DNA from: Duganella sp. BJB480 | GTDB taxonomy: Bacteria > Pseudomonadota > Gammaproteobacteria > Burkholderiales > Burkholderiaceae_D | DNA: 64,000 nt | Assembly (NCBI GenBank): GCA_003416985.1 | Contig: QVIN01000001.1 | Coordinates: 992,001 to 1,056,000, forward strand | Direction of reading: 5' to 3' | In this document: positions 1 to 6,027 of the stretch, one piece after another | Layout: each line of letters opens with the position of its first letter | Numbering within the stretch: the first letter of the stretch is position 1 | The notes under the pieces: generated by a model | Seen by the model: only the letters and a program-made list of their open reading frames with translations | The model's database searches: none | Told to the model about the DNA's origin: nothing | Program-made: the position numbers and the translations under genes

Positions 1-2
1 GC

Positions 3-875
3 CTGATTGTCTCGCCAACCAACAATATCGACGTGGTGATCGATATGTGGCGCATACGCAAAACCGGTGAAGTGATCCTCGGTTCGGCTTTCGACGCGCT
101 GAAGAACGAGGACAAGGCTCCAGGTAACATCGTTCGCGATCCCAACCCGGTCAACTGGGTCACCGACGCTAACGGCAATGCGGTACCGAACAGCGGTCCG
201 TTGTTGATGGTCCGCGAACCATGGATTAACCAGGGTGCGAGCGAAGTGAAGGGTATCGACCTTGAACTGCGCCATCGCTTGAATATGGGGGCGTGGGGCT
301 CGTTGAGCAGCAAATTGAGCTCGACGTACACCTCGCACTATTCGATCGCCGCCAAGGATGGCGATATCGAACACGACCTGGCAGGCAGCAATGCCGGTAC
401 CACCGACTGGGCGATCAGCAGCAGCCTGGACATTCCACGCTGGAAGAGCACCTTGTCGACCTCGTGGACCCTGGGCGATCATGCCGTTTCCGCCAACGTC
501 AATTATGTGGGGCCGGTATCGCTGCTGCGCCGCTACGACGGCAAGGACACGTTCGCCCAACCGTTCTGCCACTACGGCACGCCGAAGCCAACCGATGCCG
601 AGCCAGACCGCGACGCAACCGTGCCGCTGTACGAGAACTACTATCCGGACTGCGCGGTCAACAGCTGGACCACGGTGGGTGTGGGTTACACCTACACCGG
701 CTTCAAGAACTTGTCGCTCAGCCTGAATATTCAGAATCTGTTCGACAAGAAGGCGCCATACGATCCACGTTACGGCGTGAGCACCGCGGCGTCGCCGCTG
801 GCGGGCTACAACGAAGGCCTGCATAGCAACCAGGGGCGCTACTTCACCTTCAGCGCGAACTACACGTTCTATTGA
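3..875 (+). CDS. TonB-dependent receptor, C-terminal part (5' end outside window)
   Basis: The reading frame is open from the first bases of the window, so only the last roughly 290 residues of an outer-membrane beta-barrel are present. The visible part shows alternating amphipathic strands, the receptor-type segment NLFDKKAPYDPRYG near the end, and a C-terminal aromatic residue in ANYTFY, which is typical of beta-barrels recognised by the Bam machinery. These receptors import large or scarce substrates using TonB/ExbBD energy. The plug domain and TonB box lie upstream, so no substrate can be proposed. A strong terminator follows directly. Confidence 0.85.
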   Translation: MIVSPTNNIDVVIDMWRIRKTGEVILGSAFDALKNEDKAPGNIVRDPNPVNWVTDANGNAVPNSGPLLMVREPWINQGASEVKGIDLELRHRLNMGAWGSLSSKLSSTYTSHYSIAAKDGDIEHDLAGSNAGTTDWAISSSLDIPRWKSTLSTSWTLGDHAVSANVNYVGPVSLLRRYDGKDTFAQPFCHYGTPKPTDAEPDRDATVPLYENYYPDCAVNSWTTVGVGYTYTGFKNLSLSLNIQNLFDKKAPYDPRYGVSTAASPLAGYNEGLHSNQGRYFTFSANYTFY

Positions 876-900
876 TCGCTGAGCGGGACTGAGGTACGCA

Positions 901-933
901 AAGACCAGGCATTCCGTGCCTGGTCTTTTTTTT
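901..933 (+). terminator. Rho-independent terminator of the receptor gene
   Basis: An 11-bp perfect stem (AAGACCAGGCA / TGCCTGGTCTT) with a 5-nt loop is followed by an unbroken T run. It lies 25 bases after the receptor stop codon and ends just before the convergent VOC gene. Confidence 0.93.
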
Positions 934-943
934 GGGCATGCGT

Positions 944-1342
944 TTAAACCGGACAGTTCAACATCCACTGAACACCGAACTGGTCGGTCAGCTTGCCGTA
1001 GTAGTCGCCCCAGACCTGCATCGCGAGCGGCGTGGTGACCGTGCCGCCCTCCGCCAGGCGCGCGAAGAGCTGCTCGGTCTGGCCGGGGTCGTTCATCTGC
1101 AGGATGTGCGCGGAGCCGCGCATCGGTTCCGCGTCGTCGTTGTCGGACGCATAGAACAAGACGCCCGGCCCTTCGAACTGCGCGTGCATGATCTTGTCGC
1201 GCATGGCTTCATTGGGCACCGGCATGCCGTCGACGCCAAAGCGCAGCACCTCGGTCACCTGGCCGAGGCCGCAGCGGGCGTAAAAGTCCAGCGCCTGCTC
1301 GCAGGTCGTGGTGAAGAACAGGTAGTTGGCGAGTTTCATCAT
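944..1342 (-). CDS. VOC-superfamily (PhnB-like) protein
   Basis: A 132-residue protein of the vicinal oxygen chelate/glyoxalase fold, closest in look to the PhnB-like branch (opening KLANYLFFTTTCEQALDFYA, later GVLFYASDND and ending FGVQWMLNC). PhnB-like proteins are small cytoplasmic dimers, and most have no proven reaction. The start is ATGATG, overlapping the stop of the upstream tautomerase-like gene (ATGA type), so the two are probably translationally coupled. The pair is divergent from a TetR regulator, which is the likely controller. Function beyond the fold is not known. Confidence 0.85.
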   Translation of the reverse strand: MMKLANYLFFTTTCEQALDFYARCGLGQVTEVLRFGVDGMPVPNEAMRDKIMHAQFEGPGVLFYASDNDDAEPMRGSAHILQMNDPGQTEQLFARLAEGGTVTTPLAMQVWGDYYGKLTDQFGVQWMLNCPV

Positions 1343-1896
1343 GCGGCCTCGGGCTGGGCTTGCCCGCGGCGTTCTTCGGACGGGAATCCATGAGCCGCGC
1401 GCACGCGCTCCTGCGCCGCCAGCAAGCTTTCGAAGTAGTCCGATCGTTCCGGCGCGCCACCGACGACGTGATTGATTTCGCGTATGCCGATGGTCTGGCC
1501 GCTCGCGCCCCAGCTGCCGTTCGGCACCTCATGCACAAATACCCAGTCGCCGGCGCGGTTCGGGAAGCTGCCATCCACATCCAGTGTGTTCGCTATAATC
1601 CGATTGATGGTTTCGTGCAATGCAGTCTTATCCGCCTGCGTGCAGGCGCCCACCGGAAAGACGACATCGAACAGGAAGCGGCCGCCTTTGGGCGGGCTCG
1701 TGTCGGGCTTGCCGCCGACGTACCACGAGGTCTTTGGATCGACCTCGTCGAACAATACGTAAGCCAGCGAGCGGCCGGCGGGGGTGTCGGCTCCCACCTC
1801 GGCGATCAGGATGGCGGAGGTCAGTTCCTCGGCCAATTGGGCTTTTTGTGCTTCCGTGAAGGCGCCGCGCTGGTGGGTGATTCTGAGTAATGGCAT
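1339..1896 (-). CDS. Tautomerase-superfamily protein
   Basis: A 185-residue protein whose start at 1896 gives an N-terminus Met-Pro-Leu-Leu; removal of Met would expose the catalytic Pro1 of the tautomerase superfamily. The start has a GGAG ribosome-binding site 9-10 bases upstream, and the upstream in-frame extension lacks one. At roughly twice the length of a 4-oxalocrotonate tautomerase subunit, it may contain two beta-alpha-beta units: LRITHQRGAFTEAQKAQLAE, then a second half with HETINRIIAN. It is coupled to the downstream VOC gene. The substrate is unknown. Confidence 0.75.
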   Translation of the reverse strand: MPLLRITHQRGAFTEAQKAQLAEELTSAILIAEVGADTPAGRSLAYVLFDEVDPKTSWYVGGKPDTSPPKGGRFLFDVVFPVGACTQADKTALHETINRIIANTLDVDGSFPNRAGDWVFVHEVPNGSWGASGQTIGIREINHVVGGAPERSDYFESLLAAQERVRAAHGFPSEERRGQAQPEAA

Positions 1897-1937
1897 GATC
1901 AATATTCTCCAGGAGTTGGTTGAAAAGCAACTCCACA

Positions 1938-1988
1938 TTACATTGCGATCGTAACACTGTCAATTATTATGTTGCGGTCGTCATATAA
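1938..1988. promoter_or_regulatory. Divergent promoter region with likely TetR operator repeats
   Basis: The 102-bp gap between the tautomerase-like gene and the TetR gene holds two related elements. TTGCGATCGT lies at 1943-1952, inside a TTAC...GTAA dyad, and TTGCGGTCGT lies at 1972-1981, inside a TTATG...CATAT dyad. The two are 29 bp apart. This layout fits autoregulation of the TetR gene and control of the divergent pair. Binding is inferred from position and symmetry only. Confidence 0.5.
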
Positions 1989-1998
1989 AGGATTTCAG

Positions 1999-2577
1999 AT
2001 GGTTCGGTACACGCAGGGACACAAGGAAGAGAGCCGCGCGCGGATCGTGGACGCGGCCGGCCGGGGCTTCAGGAGCCACGGCTATGGCGGCATCGGCGTC
2101 GACGGCCTGGCGCGCGAGGCGGGCGTCACGCACGGCGGATTTTACGGACACTTCAGCTCCAAGGCGGAGGCGTTCAAGGCGGCGGTCGTGTCCGGCCTGC
2201 AGGCGTTGCGGGCCGGGGTCGAGGCGGTGCGCGCGGAGCAGGGCAAGGACTGGATCGTCGCGTTCGTCGCGTTCTACATGGGCCCCAAGCGCACCTGCAC
2301 CCTGGCGGACGCCTGCACCTTGTCCAGCTTGTCGGCCGAGATCGAACGGTCGGACCCTGCCATTCGCGACGCATATCAAGCCGAACTGCAAGGCGTGATG
2401 GAGTCCATCGCGGCCGGGCTGCCGAAGGGAAGCGAGGCGGAGCGCACGGCGCAGGCCTGGGTTCTGCTGTCGCTGCTGACTGGCGGCGTGACCTTGGCCC
2501 GCGCGGTGCCAGATCCGGAGATTGCGGAGCAGATCGCCAAGGCGGTTCAACACGCCGCATCGACGCTCATTGATTAA
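1999..2577 (+). CDS. TetR-family transcriptional regulator
   Basis: A 192-residue TetR/AcrR-type repressor. The N-terminal helix-turn-helix covers about residues 7-55 (RARIVDAAGRGFRSHGY, then VDGLAREAGVTHGGFYGHF, the usual recognition helix with GFYxHF). The C-terminal ligand domain has TCTLADACTLSSL and LLTGGVTLARA segments, seen in TetR proteins related to electrophile-sensing regulators. The start at 1999 has AAAGGA 7 bases upstream; the longer frame from 1969 has no such site. It is divergent from the tautomerase/VOC pair and probably represses it. Confidence 0.88.
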   Translation: MVRYTQGHKEESRARIVDAAGRGFRSHGYGGIGVDGLAREAGVTHGGFYGHFSSKAEAFKAAVVSGLQALRAGVEAVRAEQGKDWIVAFVAFYMGPKRTCTLADACTLSSLSAEIERSDPAIRDAYQAELQGVMESIAAGLPKGSEAERTAQAWVLLSLLTGGVTLARAVPDPEIAEQIAKAVQHAASTLID

Positions 2578-2709
2578 AAATAGACATATAGTTAATTCGT
2601 CGTAGACCGACTAGTTCCTTTTGCTCCCGCGTATCCATCTTCGTGGGCATGGGCAAAGGGGCGGGCTTTGCCTACACTGGCGCTGGCCCGATGCGCAGAC
2701 CTTGCCGTT

Positions 2710-2741
2710 TTGATTATCGCTATATAGCCATGTATATTGCG
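2710..2741 (+). promoter_or_regulatory. Promoter P1 with ModE-like box
   Basis: A dyad CGCTATATA-N6-TATATTGCG (2718-2741) closely matches the published ModE consensus as I recall it (about CGnTATATA-N6-TATAnnnCG). It overlaps a good sigma-70 promoter: TTGATT at 2710-2715, a 17-bp spacer, and TATATT at 2733-2738. Molybdate-bound ModE would block RNA polymerase here. The predicted start near 2745 is followed by a terminator at 2784-2806, so this promoter would yield only a short transcript unless it reads through. The whole module is repeated 95 bp downstream. Confidence 0.65.
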
Positions 2742-2783
2742 CATTGGTCTTCGTATCGCTATGGTGCGGGCTGGACTGGGCGC

Positions 2784-2806
2784 GGCGGCAGGCCGCCATT
2801 TTTTTT
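2784..2806 (+). terminator. Intrinsic terminator within the receptor leader region
   Basis: GGCGG-CAGG-CCGCC stem-loop followed by A and eight T residues. It lies between the two ModE-box promoters, 49 bases before the receptor start codon. It would end RNA begun at P1 (about 60 nt) and insulate P2 from upstream transcription. Confidence 0.75.
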
Positions 2807-2836
2807 GTAATGCGTTATATACGTCGATATATAGCG
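2805..2836 (+). promoter_or_regulatory. Promoter P2 with second ModE-like box
   Basis: The dyad CGTTATATA-N6-TATATAGCG (2813-2836) is the near-perfect inverted counterpart of the box at 2718-2741. TTGTAA at 2805-2810, a 17-bp spacer and TATATA at 2828-2833 give the same promoter geometry as P1. Transcription would start near 2840, leaving a short leader with GAGGAA and the ATG at 2855. Occupancy by ModE-molybdate would repress the receptor operon. Confidence 0.65.
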
Positions 2837-2854
2837 ATTGGAACGAGGAACTGG

Positions 2855-4828
2855 ATGAACAAGAAGTCGAAATTGGCAGGGCAACTGACCGTGCTGGCCT
2901 CCGCGATGCTGGCGCTGGGCGCGAGCGCTCAACAGGGCGGCGAGACGCGGCCGTTTGAACTGGGCGTCGTGGTGGTGACCGGCTCGCTGGACCAGGTCGG
3001 CGAAATAGGGAAGGACCAGGTCGCCTCCGTGGTCAGCCGCAAGGAAATGCGCCAGTTTAATCGCGATAACGTCGGCGATGCGCTGAACCTGGTGTCCGGC
3101 GTGACGCTGTCGACCAATTCGCGCAACGAGAAGACCATCGCCGTGCGCGGCTTCGACGCGCGCCAGGTGCCATTGTTCATCGACGGCATTCCCGTCTACG
3201 TCCCGTACGACGGCTACGTGGACTTTGCCCGCTTCACCACGGCGGACCTGGCGAGCATACAGGTGGCCAAGGGATTCAGCTCGATGGCCTACGGGCCGAA
3301 CACGCTGGGCGGCGCGATCAATCTCATTTCGCGCAAGCCCAAGGCCGCGATCGAAGGCGACGCCACGCTCGGCTGGATCAGCGGCAGGGCGCGCCAGGCC
3401 TCGGCCAACGTCGGCAGCAATCAGGGCAACTGGTATATGCAGGCCGGCGTGTCCTACGACCAGAGCGATGCGTTCCCGCTGTCGTCGGACTTCCGGCCGA
3501 CGGCCACCGAGGACGGCGGCTCGCGCAACAACGCCTATCGCCGCGACAGCAAGGTGTCGCTGAAGTTCGGCCTGCTGCCGGGCGCCGGCGACGAATACGC
3601 GCTCAGCTATTACCAGCAGCACGGCGTCAAGGGACAACCGCCGTCGACCGACCCGCTGGCCGCGCGCTACTGGAAGTGGCCGTACTGGGACAAGGAGAGC
3701 CTGTACTTCATCTCGCGTACCGCGCTGGGCGCCAGCGAGTCGCTGAAGCTCCGGGCCTACCACGACAACTACGGCAACGAGGTCGACAGCTATACCAACG
3801 GCGCCTACTCCACGCTCAAGACGGCGGGGGCGGGCAGCGTGGGCACCGGCCGCAGCATCTACAGCGACTGGACCAACGGCGCGTCGATCGAGCTGGAATC
3901 GCGCCGCCTGGCCGAGCACACGCTGCGCCTGATCTCGCACTACAAGCTCGACAAGCATCTGGAGCGCGACGCGAGCGCGACGACCACCGCCATCCTCAAA
4001 GATGAGCTGGTCTCGTACGCGGTCGAGGACAACATCCAGCTCCGTCCGTCGACGATGCTGTCGCTGGGCGCGGAGCAGCACCGGCTGCGGCCGCTGACGG
4101 TCTACAGCCTCGGCAACCCCTACACGCTGCCGGACGCCAAGACGGTGCGGGACTGGCAGGCCGGCCTGTTCAACGACCTCGCTGCCGGCGCCCGCGTGTA
4201 CGCGACCGTCGCGCAGAAGTCGCGCCTGCCGACCTTGAAGGACCGCTACTCGCAGCGCCTCGGCACCTACATCGAAAACCCGGCGCTGCGCCCCGAAGCC
4301 GCGCGCAACTACGAGGTCGGCTACAAGGGACCGATCCAGGCCGCGTTCTTCTACAGCGAGATCCACGACAAGATCCAGGCCGTCGCCAACGTCTCCGGCA
4401 ACCGGTCGCAGATGCAGAACGTGGGCAAGGTGCGCGCCTCGGGCATCGAGCTGGGCGGACAGCATACGTTGAACAGCCTGGTCGAACTGGCCGCCAACTA
4501 CACCTACACCGACCTGAAGAACCTCAGCTCGCCATCCACCAGGCTGACCGACGTGCCACAGCAAAAACTGATCGCGCAAGCGCTGCTGCACCCGCGCGGC
4601 GACGTCGACGTCATCGCGCTGGCCGAGCACAACAGCAGCCGCTGGGCGTCGAACACGGTGCAGCTGGCCGGCTTCACCACCTTGAACCTGAAGGCCGCCT
4701 ACCGGCCCGCGCGCGGCGTCACCGTCGAGGCTGGCGTGAGCAACCTGGGCGACCGCAACTACGCGCTGGCAGATGGCTTCCCCAGCGCCGGCCGGCAATG
4801 GTTCGGCAATGTCAGCTACCAATACTAA
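2855..4828 (+). CDS. TonB-dependent receptor, putatively molybdenum-regulated
   Basis: A 657-residue outer-membrane receptor. The start at 2855 has AGGA 5 bases upstream and gives a clear signal peptide (QLTVLASAMLALGASA). The plug domain (about residues 35-160) shows VVVVTGSLDQVG, VRGFDARQVPLFIDGIPVY and YGPNTLGGAINLISRKP, followed by a beta-barrel ending VSYQY. It is the first gene of a tight operon with a molybdopterin-fold protein and a NifQ-like protein, 21 bp upstream of the former. Both ModE-like boxes sit directly in front. I infer that the substrate is a molybdate or tungstate chelate; the protein sequence alone does not show this, and a siderophore receptor is the default alternative. 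Confidence 0.9.
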   Translation: MNKKSKLAGQLTVLASAMLALGASAQQGGETRPFELGVVVVTGSLDQVGEIGKDQVASVVSRKEMRQFNRDNVGDALNLVSGVTLSTNSRNEKTIAVRGFDARQVPLFIDGIPVYVPYDGYVDFARFTTADLASIQVAKGFSSMAYGPNTLGGAINLISRKPKAAIEGDATLGWISGRARQASANVGSNQGNWYMQAGVSYDQSDAFPLSSDFRPTATEDGGSRNNAYRRDSKVSLKFGLLPGAGDEYALSYYQQHGVKGQPPSTDPLAARYWKWPYWDKESLYFISRTALGASESLKLRAYHDNYGNEVDSYTNGAYSTLKTAGAGSVGTGRSIYSDWTNGASIELESRRLAEHTLRLISHYKLDKHLERDASATTTAILKDELVSYAVEDNIQLRPSTMLSLGAEQHRLRPLTVYSLGNPYTLPDAKTVRDWQAGLFNDLAAGARVYATVAQKSRLPTLKDRYSQRLGTYIENPALRPEAARNYEVGYKGPIQAAFFYSEIHDKIQAVANVSGNRSQMQNVGKVRASGIELGGQHTLNSLVELAANYTYTDLKNLSSPSTRLTDVPQQKLIAQALLHPRGDVDVIALAEHNSSRWASNTVQLAGFTTLNLKAAYRPARGVTVEAGVSNLGDRNYALADGFPSAGRQWFGNVSYQY

Positions 4829-4849
4829 CCACGTGCAAAGGAAATGATC

Positions 4850-5392
4850 ATGATTTGTTCGATACGTAAGCTCGTACTCGCGGTGGCGCTGGGCCTGAGC
4901 GTCCACGCCTACGCACATCCCACCGACGGCGACGCCGCCAAATACGTCACCACCCAGCTGGCCGTGACCGGCGCGGTGGAGCACGTGCTGAAGCTGAGCG
5001 TGGCGGACCTGCGTCAGCTGCCGCCGCAGAAACTGGGGGAGGTGCCGATGGTGTGCCAGACCGGCGCCAAGCTGGGGCAGCTGGAAAACCTGAAGGGCGT
5101 GCGGCTGCGCGACCTGCTGGAGCAGGCGAACGTGGTGTCCCGCAACCACAACGACGTCAAGAAGATGGTGGTCATCGCCACCGCCAGCGATGGCTATGCG
5201 GTGGTGTTCTCGTGGTCCGAGCTGTTCAACTCGCCGGTCGGCGATGGCGTGCTGGTGTACTTTGAGAAGGACGGCGCGCCGCTGGCCGACGACGAGGGCC
5301 GCATCGCCATGGTCTCCAGCAAAGACCTGCGCCCCGGACCGCGCCACGTCAAATGGCTGCAGAGCATCGAGGTGAGGAGGATCGTGGAATGA
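4850..5392 (+). CDS. Small periplasmic molybdopterin-binding-fold protein
   Basis: A 180-residue protein with a signal peptide (KLVLAVALGLSVHAYA, cleavage near 22) and then one oxidoreductase molybdopterin-binding domain of the sulfite oxidase type. It is much shorter than true sulfite oxidases or MsrP. A single Cys69 in MVCQTGAKLG sits about where the Mo-ligating cysteine is expected, and RPGPRHVKWLQSIEV resembles the end of that domain. Start 4850 is preferred over the in-frame ATG at 4844 because AAAGGA lies 7 bases upstream. It overlaps the next gene by ATGA. It may bind molybdenum cofactor or molybdate in the periplasm; catalysis is unproven. Confidence 0.75.
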   Translation: MICSIRKLVLAVALGLSVHAYAHPTDGDAAKYVTTQLAVTGAVEHVLKLSVADLRQLPPQKLGEVPMVCQTGAKLGQLENLKGVRLRDLLEQANVVSRNHNDVKKMVVIATASDGYAVVFSWSELFNSPVGDGVLVYFEKDGAPLADDEGRIAMVSSKDLRPGPRHVKWLQSIEVRRIVE

Positions 5393-5946
5393 GCCCGGCA
5401 GGCGAGCGCTTGCTGGTCAGGGCGATAGGCGGCGTGATCCGCAACGCGCAGGAGGGCGAGCTGCCGCTGTTCGCGTGGACGCTCGGCCTGCCGCAGGCGG
5501 AACTGGTCAAGCTGCTCGCCCACTGCTACCCCGAACTCGGACCGATGGAGCCGATGCCGGAGCCGCAGTACCACGCCATCTCGCGCGCGGCGCCGCCGGA
5601 GCACGGCCGGCTGGTCACGCTGCTGCTGGCCGGCCGCTCGCAGCAGGCCGATCCGCGGCACGCGGCCTGGTTGGCTCACGCGATCGCCGCCGCAGCGCTG
5701 GGCAGCCGGCACCTGTGGGAGGACATGGGTCTGGGCGAGCGGGCCGACGTGTCGGCCCTGCTGCGGCATTACTTCGAGCCGCTGTACCGGCGAAATACCG
5801 GGCAGCTGAAATGGAAGCGCTTTTTATTCCGGGAACTGGCGGAGCTGACCGGCGGCTACGGCGGCTGCGTCCCCGACTGTTCACGCTGTACGCAGAAGAC
5901 CACCTGCTTCCCGCAATCTGTGCCCGGCCAGTACGAATTCCCATGA
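5389..5946 (+). CDS. NifQ-like protein
   Basis: A 185-residue cytoplasmic protein of the NifQ family. NifQ carries an Fe-S/Mo centre and donates molybdenum to FeMo-cofactor assembly. The family signature is near the C-terminus: KWKRFLFREL followed by four cysteines C160, C164, C167 and C173 (C-x3-C-x2-C-x5-C). The first spacing is one shorter than the C-x4-C-x2-C I recall for nitrogenase-linked NifQ. The start ATG lies inside the preceding stop (ATGA) with GAGGAGG upstream, so translation is coupled. No nif gene is visible in the window, so a role in general Mo trafficking is more likely than in nitrogen fixation. Confidence 0.75.
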   Translation: MSPAGERLLVRAIGGVIRNAQEGELPLFAWTLGLPQAELVKLLAHCYPELGPMEPMPEPQYHAISRAAPPEHGRLVTLLLAGRSQQADPRHAAWLAHAIAAAALGSRHLWEDMGLGERADVSALLRHYFEPLYRRNTGQLKWKRFLFRELAELTGGYGGCVPDCSRCTQKTTCFPQSVPGQYEFP

Positions 5947-5987
5947 TCCACATCATTCTTTAATCCATGGTGTTACCCCGACAATAT
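5943..5987 (+). promoter_or_regulatory. FNR-type box and -10 element upstream of nosZ
   Basis: ATGATCCACATCAT (5943-5956) matches 8 of 10 defined positions of TTGAT-N4-ATCAA and overlaps the stop of the NifQ-like gene. GACAAT/CAATAT at 5980-5987 is a plausible -10. The implied start near 5991-5993 puts the box centre at about -41.5 to -43, near the class II FNR activation position. This fits anaerobic induction of nosZ. Confidence 0.55.
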
Positions 5988-5993
5988 GCACTG

Positions 5994-6007
5994 TTGATCA
6001 ATGACAA
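5994..6007 (+). promoter_or_regulatory. Second FNR-like dyad at the nosZ start region
   Basis: TTGATCAATGACAA has a perfect left half-site and a degraded right half. It is centred 28 bases before the nosZ ATG, at or just after the start site inferred from the upstream box. That position suits repression or fine tuning by an FNR/DNR-type protein more than activation. It could also be chance. Confidence 0.4.
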
Positions 6008-6027
6008 CTGCATAGATTGGAGAACAG

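Noticed and set aside
2600..2806. Cobalamin or molybdenum-cofactor riboswitch in the receptor leader
   Set aside because: No conserved riboswitch core was recognised; the terminator and the two ModE-like promoter dyads explain the region better. A covariance-model scan would decide.
2759..5347. An 862-codon antisense frame over the TonB receptor operon
   Set aside because: Same shadow effect; no recognisable domain and no promoter or ribosome-binding site.
5994..6007. The dyad next to the nosZ start as the main activating FNR site
   Set aside because: Activation at -41.5 would put the start of transcription inside the coding region; the box at 5943-5956 fits better.
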